This document shows, piece after piece, positions 47,954 through 57,048 of a DNA stretch of 64,000 nt. Location of the stretch: the NCBI GenBank assembly GCA_016704445.1, contig JADJAE010000029.1, positions 1 through 64,000 of the forward strand, in the 5' to 3' direction. How positions within the stretch are numbered: the first letter of the stretch is position 1; the number at the start of each line of letters is the position of its first letter. The DNA comes from Deltaproteobacteria bacterium. GTDB taxonomy: Bacteria; Myxococcota_A; Polyangia; Polyangiales; Ga0077539. A program made the translations under genes and the position numbers. The notes under the pieces are model-generated. The model did no database searches. It saw only the letters and a list, made by a program, of their open reading frames with translations, and was not told the origin of the DNA.

Positions 47954-49009
47954 TCAGAAGGTGACTTCGCACGCGACGGCGAGCCCGTCGCGGCCTACGG
48001 CGGCGGCGCACCCGCGAACTCCGACGCGCGCCTGTGCGCCGCGCGACGGCAGCGTGGCGAACAGCACCGCGGAGGCGATCGCCGCGGCGCCGCCGATCAC
48101 GAAGCCGGTCGTCGCGATGGCGCCGCGGGTCGCGACCGCCGCCTCGGCGTCGAGGCACGCCTGCGCCGACGAGCCCCGGGGGCAGTCGTTGGCGGAGACA
48201 CCGTCTCCGTTGCGGGCGTTGAACGATGTCGCCTCGTCATTGCGTAGCGCGAGGAATACAGCCCCGAGCGCGACGCCAGCGACGGCGACGCCGCCGGCCG
48301 TCCAGGCGAGCGTCCGCTGCACCGCGCCGCGAGGCGGCGGGCCCTCGGGCGGAGGCATCCGGGGCACCACGAACGGACCATCCCGGCGAGGGGGCGGCGG
48401 CGCGACCACGCTCGGCTCCGGCGGCAGCGGGCTCGTCGCGCGGGGGACCGCCACGAGGTCGATCTGCTCGCGGGTCGCCTGTCCGATGGCGAGCACGGCC
48501 TGACGGGTGACCTCGAGGTAGCCCGGCGCGCCGATCTGTAGCGTCACCGTCCCCGCCGGGAGCCGCAGCGCCTCGGGGAGGGGCGTCGTGCCGCGCGGCG
48601 CGCCGTCGACCCGGACCTCTGCCCCGTCGACGTTGCACCGCAGGTCGAGGCGACCGAGGTGGGCGTCGATGTCTGACAGCGATCGCTCGAGCACCGCACG
48701 GCGCTCGGACACCCAGGCGTCGTCCGAGACGGCGAGGGCCTCCCGCACGAAGCGGTCTGCGTCGGCCCAGCGACCCAGCGCCTGCGCGGCGAGGCCCATC
48801 TGCGCGCGAGCACGGGGGCTCCGGGAGATGCTCCAGGCAGCCTCGAAGGCCTGGTACGCCTCGGTGTCGTGGCCGTCTCGTCGCATGGAGAGGCCGCGAC
48901 GGAGCAGCGCGTCGACGTCCGCGGTCTGCGCGTCGACGCCCGCCGGGGTCGCGAGGGCCGCGCACGCGATGAGCACCGCGGACGCAACGCGCTGCAGGAT
49001 GGAGGTCAT
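47954..49009 (-). CDS. Exported TPR/PEGA-domain protein
   Basis: 351 aa. Signal peptide ('SAVLIACAALATPAGVDA'), a TPR-like pair of helices ('EAYQAFEAAWSISRSPRARA'), a PEGA domain ('VDGAPRGTTPLPEALRLPAG', 'APGYLE') and a Pro-rich linker, then two hydrophobic segments near the C-terminus ('GGVAVAGVALGAVFLAL', 'GFVIGGAAAIASAVLFA'). Common myxobacterial architecture, thought to sit in the envelope. Role unknown. Follows the lipoprotein gene by only 22 bp on the same strand. Confidence 0.75.
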   Translation of the reverse strand: MTSILQRVASAVLIACAALATPAGVDAQTADVDALLRRGLSMRRDGHDTEAYQAFEAAWSISRSPRARAQMGLAAQALGRWADADRFVREALAVSDDAWVSERRAVLERSLSDIDAHLGRLDLRCNVDGAEVRVDGAPRGTTPLPEALRLPAGTVTLQIGAPGYLEVTRQAVLAIGQATREQIDLVAVPRATSPLPPEPSVVAPPPPRRDGPFVVPRMPPPEGPPPRGAVQRTLAWTAGGVAVAGVALGAVFLALRNDEATSFNARNGDGVSANDCPRGSSAQACLDAEAAVATRGAIATTGFVIGGAAAIASAVLFATLPSRGAQARVGVRGCAAAVGRDGLAVACEVTF

Positions 49010-49244
49010 GTCAACCGCTCACAGTTTCGTACTCGCAGACATCTGCTTGAGGCCTCGCAATGTCCGCCGGATCCATCGCAGTGGCGCTGGGGTCGGGGCG
49101 CAGGGTAGCTCCCGCCGGAGGGGATAGGTAGTCCGACGCGGGACGGCTGTGGCACGAGTTCGGTCGGCTTTACGAAAGACCCACTACCCGTAGTACCCGC
49201 TCTCGCGAGCGTTGGCAGGAGTTCCCGGGACGCCTGCCTGGCCC

Positions 49245-49698
49245 TCACTCGTCGGGCGCGTCCGCGCTCTCCTCCGCGGTGCCGTACACCGAGGTCGTCC
49301 AGTCGTAGCGGCGGCCCTCGACGGTGCGCAGCGCGACGTGCACGGCCTCCGGCGCGTTGGGTGCCGTCGGCGCGAAGGACACCGCCGTCGCGCCCGCGAT
49401 CGTCGCCCGCGCGGGGGCGCCCAGCGCGTCGCCGTGGTGGTCGAGCAGCGTCAGCGTCAACTCCGCCCCCGCCCCGGCCGGACCATCCGCGATCGCATAG
49501 CGCAGCACGCCGTCGTCGCCGCACTCGACCCACCGCACGGCGAGGCGCGGGCGGTCGTCGTCGATCCTATGCGAGCGGCGCCACGGCCCGGCGCGGCCCG
49601 GCGCGCGCAGCGCGTGGTCGTCGTCGAGGCGGTGGTCGATCGGGGAGCTGGCCTCGACGCGGGCGAAGTACGCCGCGTGCGCCGGGTCGACCGCGCGG
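49245..49698 (-). pseudogene. 5'-truncated hypothetical gene cut by the duplicated block
   Basis: The minus frame is open from 49698 down to the stop at 49245 (about 150 aa) with natural-looking sequence ('AAYFARVEASSPIDHR', 'RLAVRWVECGDDGVLRYAIA', 'TVEGRRYDWTTSVYG'), but upstream it runs straight into the duplicated block and meets a TGA after five codons. No credible start exists at the edge; an internal start at 49538 would give a 97-aa remnant. The repeat's arrival probably removed the N-terminus. Confidence 0.55.
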
Positions 49699-49978
49699 GC
49701 GCCGCACGACGCTCACCCCCACGGGACAAAGTCTCGGCTCGCGTGAATCAGTGACGGATGACCACGCGACCGGGACCCGGGGTGTTGACCACGGTGTTGC
49801 CCCGACGGCCGGTTCGCACGACGGTGGTGTTGCCCCGCCCGGGCGGGTTGACGACGACGGCCGTGCCGCCGGCGGGGGCGACGACGGTGGTCACGCGGGT
49901 GCGGTGGCCGGTGCGCACGACGACGCGCTGGGCGGACGCCTCGAGGGGCAACGACAACGTGACGGCGAGAACGAGGAG
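49699..49978 (+). repeat. 280-bp duplicated block, copy 2
   Basis: Direct repeat of 39928-40207, offset by 9771 bases without net length change. Its left edge truncates a gene (49245-49698); its right edge joins directly to bases matching 40353-40392 in copy 1. No terminal inverted repeats or transposase are seen at either site. Confidence 0.9.
49748..49978 (-). pseudogene. Start-less second copy of the small exported repeat protein
   Basis: The frame preserves the signal-peptide core ('LLVLAVTLSLPLEASA') and whole repeat domain, ending at the same stop. But the Met-Met-His-Arg start and its ribosome-binding site are gone, as the sequence right of 49978 corresponds to DNA 145 bp further upstream in copy 1. 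The mature part differs only at 'APAGGTAVVVN' versus 'APATARPVVVN', caused by two compensating indels. Confidence 0.75.
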
Positions 49979-50217
49979 CTGACGACGTTGGGGGCGCTCG
50001 AGGTGGGGGGCGGGCGGCTCGACGTCGCTCAGGCCCACATTCCTGCGGCGCTCGAAGCCGATCCGGAGAACATGGATGCCGAGGGCACGGCCGCCTGCAT
50101 CGCGCTCGCTTCGGGCAGCACCGACGCGGCGATGAAGCACTTCGCGGGGGCCATGGCGAGCGGCCACGATCCGGATCCGGGGCCCGAGGTCGCGCGGCGC
50201 GACGACTACCGCGACCA
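49979..50217 (+). pseudogene. TPR-protein fragment
   Basis: About 80 residues read in frame 2: 'LDVAQAHIPAALEADPENMD', followed by 'GSTDAAMKHFAGAMASGHD', the spacing of TPR helices. No start codon precedes it, because the duplicated block abuts its 5' end. After ~50217 the composition changes. A relic of a larger TPR gene. Confidence 0.45.
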
Positions 50218-50324
50218 GCTCGGCGCGCCGATGGTCACGCCGATGAGGCAGCCCGCCAGCAGGAGCTCGAGAACCGTCGCCAGTGCCATGTCGGGCGTCG
50301 CCAGCGCACTCCCGCCGGGGCGGA

Positions 50325-50750
50325 TCAGATCGCCCGTGCGAAGCCCGGCTTGCGATGAAACACCGTGACCTCCGCGCTGGCCCAGCGCCGGTCGGGCTGC
50401 CAGCGGCCCGGCCAGTAGCGGCGCACCTCGGCGGCGTCCAGGAGCGTCACCCGCCGCGGGTCGAAGCCGACGGGGCGGTCGATCTCCACCACCATCCAGG
50501 CGCCCTTCAGCACGATGCCCACACAGAGGGTGTCGCCGTGCACCTCGACCTCCGCGGTCGAGTAGGCGTTGTCGCTCGTCCAGCCGGGGATCAGCAGCTC
50601 GCCCCAGCACGACACGCCAAACCACCACGCGCCATCGGTGGGCCCGGGGTGGTCGATGACGTCCCGGGTCGCAGCCAGCAATCGCGGCATGTCCGCCGGG
50701 TCGTAGGGCGGGTGAACGATCGCCTGCGGGGCCTTCTTTGCGCGGGTCAT
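50325..50750 (-). CDS. Hypothetical protein (141 aa)
   Basis: ATG 50750. A compact soluble protein with many Trp residues ('DGAWWFGVSCWGELLIPGW') and a beta-rich middle ('EVEVHGDTLCVGIVLKGAW', 'MVVEIDRPVGFD'). Natural composition and full start/stop make it likely real. No family recognised and no signal peptide. Confidence 0.55.
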   Translation of the reverse strand: MTRAKKAPQAIVHPPYDPADMPRLLAATRDVIDHPGPTDGAWWFGVSCWGELLIPGWTSDNAYSTAEVEVHGDTLCVGIVLKGAWMVVEIDRPVGFDPRRVTLLDAAEVRRYWPGRWQPDRRWASAEVTVFHRKPGFARAI

Positions 50751-50964
50751 GGGGCGGTGATGCTACGTCGTCACGGGGGGCGTGCTCCGTCGCCTGAGCT
50801 CCTCGACGCGCTCTCGACGCTCGACGCTGACGACCCGGTCGGGCTCGGCCCTCGCGATCACCCACCGCTCGCTCGCGGCGGCCGACCCGGTGGCCCGCGT
50901 CGACGCCTCGGCGAGCGGCGGTGTCCTGCCTTGCGCTGGGGGTACATCATGGTCGACGTAGCCA

Positions 50965-51966
50965 ATGGCCGACTGGCATCTCGTCTTTCATCATCCGGTG
51001 TCCCTGACGCTCGCGACGTGCGAGCAGGTGCTCAACTCCGTCGTCGACGCGCCGGTAGCCGTGCAGATCGGCGAGCTCGCCGGCAATCCGCGCGACTTCT
51101 ACGCGCGGCCGATCACGATGACGGGCGAGCGCGGCGACGTCCGCGTCGGGTTCACGACGTCGCAATCGATGTTGGACGCCAGCGACCCCGCGCCGATCAT
51201 CACGCACGCGAACGTCACGCTCAGCTCGGCGACCGCGACGTTCGCGACAAAGGTTGCGATCTGGCGTGCGCTGCGCACCGCGTTCGCGGCGGTCGGAGCT
51301 CGCGATCGCACGCTGCTGTCAGCGGCGCCGATCGTCGACGATGCGGACGCCGCGGGCGAGGCCGCGACGGCGATGGCGCTGCGACGCGAGATCTCGGCCG
51401 CGCTCATCGAGCAGGTGGCGGTGTCTGCGAACATCACGATCACCTCCCCGCGGGTCGACATCGCGCCGCTCCTCGCCGCGAATCAGCGCGCCGCGTCGAT
51501 CTTGTCCGTGGGCCTGTATGACTGCGGACTGCAGAGGTTGCCCGCGAGCTTCTCGCGCTTCCCGAACATCGAGAGCCTCTGGCTGCACGAGGACGCGCTC
51601 GATGCCAGCGCCCTGCGCGGCCTCTCGCTGCCGAAGCTCAGGCAGCTGACGGTGCGCAGCATGGCGCTGCGCCGCGTGACGAAGGACGAGCTTGCGGGCT
51701 TCCCCGCGCTCGAGGTGCTGCGGCTCAGCGACAGTCCGCTCGAGTCGCTCGATCTCGCGATCATCGACGTCTGCCCGAAGCTCGTCCGCGTCTACGTGGA
51801 GAACACGCCGCTCGAGAAGAACGCCGCCGCGATGGCCGAGCTGCGCGCGCGATGGCCGCGCATGCTGTGGCGCTATCAGGACGGGTATGTGAAGCCGCCG
51901 CGTCTACGACGATCGGCGACGCAGTGGTCAGGCTCGTCGCCACGTCGCGCGCGCTCCCGGCGCTGA
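50965..51966 (+). CDS. Leucine-rich repeat protein
   Basis: 333 aa as read. Residues ~1-170 are a novel-looking N-domain ('VVDAPVAVQIGELAGNPRDF'). From ~175 at least four LRRs follow ('LQRLPASFSRFPNIESLWLH', 'GLSLPKLRQLTVRSMALR', 'FPALEVLRLSDSPLESLDL', 'CPKLVRVYVENTPL') with a capping end at 'RWPRMLWRYQDGY'. The last ~20 residues after 51890 are Arg/Ser-rich and look out of frame; the real end was probably near there. Confidence 0.65.
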   Translation: MADWHLVFHHPVSLTLATCEQVLNSVVDAPVAVQIGELAGNPRDFYARPITMTGERGDVRVGFTTSQSMLDASDPAPIITHANVTLSSATATFATKVAIWRALRTAFAAVGARDRTLLSAAPIVDDADAAGEAATAMALRREISAALIEQVAVSANITITSPRVDIAPLLAANQRAASILSVGLYDCGLQRLPASFSRFPNIESLWLHEDALDASALRGLSLPKLRQLTVRSMALRRVTKDELAGFPALEVLRLSDSPLESLDLAIIDVCPKLVRVYVENTPLEKNAAAMAELRARWPRMLWRYQDGYVKPPRLRRSATQWSGSSPRRARSRR

Positions 51967-52283
51967 CCGAGCTCAACCTCGGCGAATCCGGCCTCACGGA
52001 CGCGGGCGTGCGGGCGCTGGCGAACCAGGCCGTAGGGCTCGACGTGCTCTCGGAGATCGATCTCGGCGCCGCGCCGGGTGGACGCGAGCCGGGTGGGATC
52101 AGCGACGACGCGGCCAGGGAGCTCGCGCTGTCACCGCGGCTCCCCGCGCTCACGCAGGTCGCTCGCTCGATCGAGCACCACGTCTACGCCGAAGGCGCCC
52201 GCGAAGGCACGGACGAGATCGAGATTCGCCGCGACGACGGCCGCGTCGTGCGATCGGTGATCGATCACTTCGTGTGGCCGTAA
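51889..52283 (+). pseudogene. RNI-type LRR fragment fused behind the LRR gene
   Basis: In the next frame a natural sequence begins abruptly at about 51889 and runs to a stop at 52283: 'LPALTELNLGESGLTDAGVR' is a ribonuclease-inhibitor-type repeat, and the end reads 'DGRVVRSVIDHFVWP'. It lacks a start of its own. Either one base was lost and it belongs to the gene before it, or two LRR genes were fused by deletion. The change of repeat type favours the latter. Confidence 0.45.
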
Positions 52284-52734
52284 GCCCGAGCGAATCCGTG
52301 CCGGCGACGGTGCCCCGTGGGTCCCTCTATCGGCCAGGCGACGCGGCCGGGTTTCTCCCAGCGCCGCAGCCCGTCGCGGTGACATACTTGCTGACGCCGA
52401 CGGCCTCAGCAGCGCGTCGCGCAGCGGCCCCGGACCCAGTCGCTCCCTCTCTGCCAGGGCACCGCGCAGCGTGCTGCCCGCGCCCATCAATCGAAGTGGC
52501 AACGTCTCGGCCGTCACCGCCAGCTCCGAGAGCACCTCACGCCGCCATCGGCAGCGCGTCGCATCGAGCGCGTCCTTCGCAAACTGATCGAACGGCGACG
52601 CCACGACCCGAGCACAGAGCGCGGCGCGTGCCAGCAAGACCCATCGTAGAACGCAGTCCGATGCGGGTGGCGGCGGGTGGCGGCGGGGCGGCGGTACGCC
52701 TCGACCAACGGCGTGAACCCCACCAGCTCGCCGG
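52284..52734. other. 451-bp region without an intact gene
   Basis: No complete gene is seen. On the minus strand bases 52637-52404 encode ~78 residues of plausible protein ('VASPFDQFAKDALDATRCRW', 'LSELAVTAETLPLRLMGAGS') that degenerates afterwards, perhaps a gene relic. The rightmost ~60 bases hold short GGCGG(C/G)TGGC-like reiterations before the MacB stop. Confidence 0.35.
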
Positions 52735-54786
52735 TCACTCCCGCCGGAGCGCCACGATGGGGTCGAGCCTCGCGGCCGAGCGCGCCGGGAAGAACCCGAA
52801 GATCACCCCGATGCCGCCGGAGACGGCCATCGAGAGCGCCGCGATGTCGGGGCGAAACCCCACGCTGAACTCCGTCAGCCGCCCCACCAGCAGGCTCGCG
52901 ACGATGCCGACGCCGATGCCCGCCACGCCGCCGATCACCGCCAGCGTCGTCGCCTCGATCAAGAACTGCGCGAGGATGTCCCGCCCGCGCGCCCCGATCG
53001 CCAGGCGGATGCCGATCTCCCGGGTGCGCTCGGTCACCGAGACCAGCATGATGTTCATGACCCCGATGCCGCCCACGAGGAGCGAGATCGACGCGACCAC
53101 CATGAGCAGCGCCGACACGATGGCCGTCTGCTCGTTGAAGGCGCTGGTGAGGTCGGACAGGTTGCTCACGCCGAAGTTGTCCTCGGCGCCAGGACGGATG
53201 CGATGCCGCTGGCGCAGCAGCAGGGTGATCGAGTCCTGCGCCCGGCGCAGCACGTCGGGGCCCCGCGCAGTCACCATGATCGAGTTCACCTGGTTGTTGG
53301 GCATCCGGGTGATGCCCGCGCGAAACGAGCTGATCGGCATGACGACCGTGTCGTCGTTGTCCTGGCCGAAGCCCGACTGACCCTTGCGGGCCAGCACCGC
53401 CACCACGGTGCACGGCATCTGCCCGACGCGGATCTCACTCCCGATCGGGTCGGTGCCGCCGAAGAGGCCCTGGCGCACCGTCTCTCCGATGGCGCAAGCC
53501 GGGGCCCGGGAGCGCACCTCCTCGTCGGTCCAGAGCGCGCCGAGCGAGGCGGACCAGCTACGGACGGTGAAGAAGCCCGCGGTGGTCCCGGTGACGCGCG
53601 TCGAGACGTTGCGCTCCCCGGCCACCACCTGCGCGCCCGACGCCACCGTCGCCGCCACCGTCGCCACCGTCGGAACCTCCCGTGCGATCGCCTCCGCGTC
53701 CTCGTCCGTCAGCGACACCGCCGTGCCCTGCGCCGAGCGCACCCCGCCCGTGCGCATGCCCGCGGGCATCACCACCAGGAGGTTCACCCCCAGCGTGGTC
53801 ATCTGCGCCTGCATCTTCTCCTGCGCCCCCACGCCCAGGGCGTTGGTGGTCACCACCGCCGCGATGCCGATGAGGATCCCCAGCGCCGTCAGCGACGCCC
53901 TCAGCTTGGCGCGCACCAGCGAGCGCAGCGCGAGGCGAAACGCCATCAGCCAGTTGAGGCCTCCTCCCGCGGCGCTCTCCACCGGCGCGCGCGCGGTGAT
54001 CTCCGCCCCCGAGGCGTCCACCCTCCACGGCTCGGCCCCCGCCGGGGCCTTGGCGCGCCTCGGCTCGGCCACCAGCTCGTCGGACAGGATGAGCCCGTCC
54101 TTCACCGTCACGATGCGCGAGGCGCAGTGGGCCACGTCGGACTCGTGCGTGACCATCACGATGGTCAACCCTCGCTCCCGGTTGAGCCACTGGAGCATCG
54201 CCAGCACCTCGTCCGTCGTTCGCGAGTCGAGGTTGCCCGTGGGCTCGTCGGCGAGCAGCACCTCGGGCTCGGTCACCAGCGCGCGGGCGATGGCGACCCG
54301 CTGCTGCTGTCCGCCGGAGAGCTGCGACGGGGTGTTGGCGAGGCGGTCGCCCAGGCCCACGAGCTCGAGCGAGCGCCTGGCCCGCTCGTGGCGCTCCTCG
54401 CTGGAGATGCCGAGGTAGACCAGGGGCATCTCGACGTTCTCCATCGCCGAGGTGCGGGGCAGCAGGTTGAAGCCCTGGAAGATGAACCCGATGAGCTCGC
54501 TGCGGACCATCGCCCGCTGGTCGGCGTCGAGCACCGACACGTCGTGACCCGCGAGCAGGTACGAGCCCGCGGTCGGCCGATCGAGGCAGCCGATGATGTT
54601 CATGAGCGTGCTCTTGCCCGACCCGGAGGCCCCGATGATGGCCACGAACTGCCCCCTCGGGACATCGAGCGACACGCCCCCCAGCGCCAGCACCGAGACC
54701 TCCCCGGAGTCGTACTGCTTCTCGATGCCCTGCAGCGAGAGCACCGGCCCCTCCGCGGCCGCGTCCGCCTCCGTAGCAGCCGCCAT
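52735..54786 (-). CDS. macB: MacB-like ABC transporter (ATPase fused to permease)
   Basis: 683 aa. ATPase (1-~235): Walker A 'GASGSGKST', signature 'LSGGQQQRVAIARAL', Walker B 'EVLLADEPTGNLDS'. Then a ~40-aa linker, first membrane helix, a large periplasmic MacB_PCD domain ('GTAVSLTDEDAEAIAREVPT') and three C-terminal helices with FtsX fold ('LLVGGIGVMNIMLVSVTERT', 'REIGIRLAIGARGRDI'). MacB works as a dimer, driving MacA and an outer-membrane channel to expel peptides or macrolides. Its ATG shares one base with the MacA stop (TGATG). Confidence 0.9.
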   Translation of the reverse strand: MAAATEADAAAEGPVLSLQGIEKQYDSGEVSVLALGGVSLDVPRGQFVAIIGASGSGKSTLMNIIGCLDRPTAGSYLLAGHDVSVLDADQRAMVRSELIGFIFQGFNLLPRTSAMENVEMPLVYLGISSEERHERARRSLELVGLGDRLANTPSQLSGGQQQRVAIARALVTEPEVLLADEPTGNLDSRTTDEVLAMLQWLNRERGLTIVMVTHESDVAHCASRIVTVKDGLILSDELVAEPRRAKAPAGAEPWRVDASGAEITARAPVESAAGGGLNWLMAFRLALRSLVRAKLRASLTALGILIGIAAVVTTNALGVGAQEKMQAQMTTLGVNLLVVMPAGMRTGGVRSAQGTAVSLTDEDAEAIAREVPTVATVAATVASGAQVVAGERNVSTRVTGTTAGFFTVRSWSASLGALWTDEEVRSRAPACAIGETVRQGLFGGTDPIGSEIRVGQMPCTVVAVLARKGQSGFGQDNDDTVVMPISSFRAGITRMPNNQVNSIMVTARGPDVLRRAQDSITLLLRQRHRIRPGAEDNFGVSNLSDLTSAFNEQTAIVSALLMVVASISLLVGGIGVMNIMLVSVTERTREIGIRLAIGARGRDILAQFLIEATTLAVIGGVAGIGVGIVASLLVGRLTEFSVGFRPDIAALSMAVSGGIGVIFGFFPARSAARLDPIVALRRE

Positions 54787-56174
54787 CAGAACACCCTCGG
54801 AGGCCGCGGCCCCTGGGTGCTGGACCTGCCCGCCGCGCTCGGGGCGCCGGTGGCGTCGGTCTCGTCGACCACCACCAGGGCCCCCTCGCTCAGCTCGGCG
54901 GCGGTCACCTCGGTGTAGATCCCGTCGGTGAGCCCCACCCTCACGGGAACCCGCACCGCGCTCGTGCCCCGCAGCACGTACACCCCGCCGCGATCGCCCG
55001 CTCCCCCGCGAGACCCTCGACCGCCGCCTCTCCCCGAGGCGACCCCGCCGTCGCCCCCGCGGCCGGCGTCTCCCCAGGCCCTGGCCCTGAGCCCCGGCGC
55101 GGCCCCTGTGTCGGTCCCTGCGTCGGCGCCGGCGACCGCGCTCGGGCGGTAGCGCAGCGCGGCGTTGGGGACGCGCAGCACGCCGGGGTGGTGCGAGGTG
55201 ACGGCGGTGACCGTCGCGGTCATCCCCGGGCGAAGCCGCGACTGCGGGTTGGCGACGTCGATCACGGCCTGGTAGGTGACCACGCCGCTGGTGGTGGTGG
55301 GCGTGATGCGAAGCTCTCGCACCGTCCCTCGAAACTCGTCGCGGGGGAAGGCGTCGACCCGCGCGGAGGCCTCCATCCCCTCGGTGAGCTTGCCGATGTT
55401 GGCCTCGTCCACGTTGGCGATGACCCTCATCTGCGTGAGGTCGTTGTCGATGATGAAGAGCGTCGGGGTCTGGAGGCTCGCCGCCACGGTCTGCCCGGGG
55501 TCGACCGAGCGCGTCGCCACGATGCCGTCGATGGGGGCCAGGATGCGGGTGTACGTGAGGTTGGTGCGCGCCACCTCCAGGGTCGCGGTGGCCTGCTGGA
55601 TCTCGGCGCTCGCCACCCCGACGGTCGCTCTCGCCGAGTCCCGGGTGGCCTGCGCCGAGTCGACGTCGACCTGGGCGTTGAGCCCCTGGGCACGGAGCGC
55701 CGTGGCGCGCACGAGGTTGCGCTCGGCCAGGGTGAGGTCGGCGCGGCGCTGCACCAGCACCGCCCTGGCGGAGGCGAGGGAGGCCCGCGCCTGCGCCTCC
55801 TGGGCGCGGTAGGGGGTGGGGTCGAGCTCGGCGAGCAGGTCGCCCTGGCGCACCCGGCTGTTGAAGTCGACAGCGACCCGGGTGACCCGGCCGCTGATCT
55901 GGGCGCCGACCTGCACCTCCAGCACCGGGCGCACCGTACCGGTCGCGCGCACCGTCTCGGTGAGGTCGCCTCGGGTGATCGGCGCCGTGAGGTAGCGGGG
56001 CACGGCGGTGGCGGCCTTGCGACGCACCGTCACCACCGCGACGCCCGCGGCCACGGCGACGAGGGCGATCACGGCGAGGATCCACCACGGGCGGCGCTTC
56101 GCGCGCAGTCGCCCCAGCGAGGCGCTGCGGGCAGGGCTCTGGGGCGCGGCGGGGGGCGGAGCGGGAGTGACCAT
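54786..56174 (-). CDS. macA: MacA-like periplasmic adaptor protein
   Basis: 462 aa from ATG 56174 (ATG 56186 adds four residues). One N-terminal membrane helix ('WWILAVIALVAVAAGVAVV'), the lipoyl/barrel-sandwich start ('TVRPVLEVQVGAQISGRVTR'), a coiled-coil hairpin rich in Ala/Arg/Gln and a beta-barrel ('LFIIDNDLTQMRVIANVDEA'). A Gly/Arg/Ala-rich insertion of ~50 aa near the C-terminus ('GRGGGRGSRGGAG') is unusual and probably a flexible loop. Coupled to macB. No outer-membrane TolC gene is adjacent. Confidence 0.88.
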   Translation of the reverse strand: MVTPAPPPAAPQSPARSASLGRLRAKRRPWWILAVIALVAVAAGVAVVTVRRKAATAVPRYLTAPITRGDLTETVRATGTVRPVLEVQVGAQISGRVTRVAVDFNSRVRQGDLLAELDPTPYRAQEAQARASLASARAVLVQRRADLTLAERNLVRATALRAQGLNAQVDVDSAQATRDSARATVGVASAEIQQATATLEVARTNLTYTRILAPIDGIVATRSVDPGQTVAASLQTPTLFIIDNDLTQMRVIANVDEANIGKLTEGMEASARVDAFPRDEFRGTVRELRITPTTTSGVVTYQAVIDVANPQSRLRPGMTATVTAVTSHHPGVLRVPNAALRYRPSAVAGADAGTDTGAAPGLRARAWGDAGRGGDGGVASGRGGGRGSRGGAGDRGGVYVLRGTSAVRVPVRVGLTDGIYTEVTAAELSEGALVVVDETDATGAPSAAGRSSTQGPRPPRVF

Positions 56175-56280
56175 CGCCCAGAACATAGTCGTCGCTTCGG
56201 CGGATGGCCGACGAGAGTCTCGGCCCTGGCGACGAATCGGAGCCCCGCGGACGAGGCTCCGCTATACCCCGTCGACGCCG

Positions 56281-57048
56281 ATGTCCGACGACGCTGCACC
56301 GCTGCTGGCGCTGCCCTCCGACGAGGCCCACCTGTGGCTTCTCGACCCGGCGGCCTGGGACATCCCCGCCCTCTCCGACCGGCTGCGCTCATGGCTGAGC
56401 CCCGACGAGGCCGCCCGGATGGACCGCTACCTCTTCCTTCGCCACCGCCACGAGTACCTCGCGACGCGCGCCCTCTGCCGGGCCGTGCTCTCCCGCTACG
56501 CTCCGGTCGACCCTTCGGCGTGGCGCTTTCGGGCGAACCGCTGGGGCCGCCCGGAGGTGGACTCCCCGGAGATGGCGTGGCTGCGCTTCAACCTCTCCAA
56601 CGCCGACGGGATGCTGGCCTGCCTGGTCGCTCGGGAGCGCGAGGTGGGCGTGGACGTGGAGGACACCGCGCGCGAGGTCGACGTGCTCTCGACCGCGGCG
56701 CACGTCTTCGCCCCCTCGGAGATCGCGGCCCTACGGCGCCAGCGCCACGACGCGCACCGGGCGCGCTTCTTCCACTACTGGACCTTGAAGGAGTCCTACA
56801 TCAAGGCCCGGGGGATGGGCCTCGCGCTCCCGCTCGACCGCTTCGCCTTCGAGCTCGACGAGGGCGACGGCGAGGCGCGCATCGTCATCGACCCCTCCCT
56901 GGGCGACGAGTCCGGGGCGTGGCAGTTCGCCCGGCTGCGACCGACCCCGCGGCACCAGGTGGCGGTCGCGCTGCGCCGTGGGGCGGAGCCCGATCTGTGC
57001 GTGGTGGTGAGGGAGGCCTCCGGGCTCCTCGATCAGGCCTTGCGGTAG
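56281..57048 (+). CDS. Sfp-type 4'-phosphopantetheinyl transferase
   Basis: 255 aa from ATG 56281. It transfers phosphopantetheine from CoA to a serine of carrier proteins. Signature 'VGVDVED' (magnesium-binding Asp and Glu) and 'WTLKESYIKARGMGLALPL' are intact, and 'RFRANRWGRPEV' near residue 85 is the substrate-binding stretch. The size (Sfp/Gsp type) suits PKS, NRPS and PUFA carriers, rather than the smaller AcpS. The only obvious carriers in the window are the three Pfa2 ACPs, 30 kb away (inference). Confidence 0.9.
   Translation: MSDDAAPLLALPSDEAHLWLLDPAAWDIPALSDRLRSWLSPDEAARMDRYLFLRHRHEYLATRALCRAVLSRYAPVDPSAWRFRANRWGRPEVDSPEMAWLRFNLSNADGMLACLVAREREVGVDVEDTAREVDVLSTAAHVFAPSEIAALRRQRHDAHRARFFHYWTLKESYIKARGMGLALPLDRFAFELDEGDGEARIVIDPSLGDESGAWQFARLRPTPRHQVAVALRRGAEPDLCVVVREASGLLDQALR

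Noticed and set aside
50206..50289. Small hydrophobic peptide on the minus strand ('ATVLELLLAGCLIGVTIGA')
   Set aside because: No ribosome-binding site, and it overlaps a TPR relic; hydrophobicity alone is not enough to call a gene.
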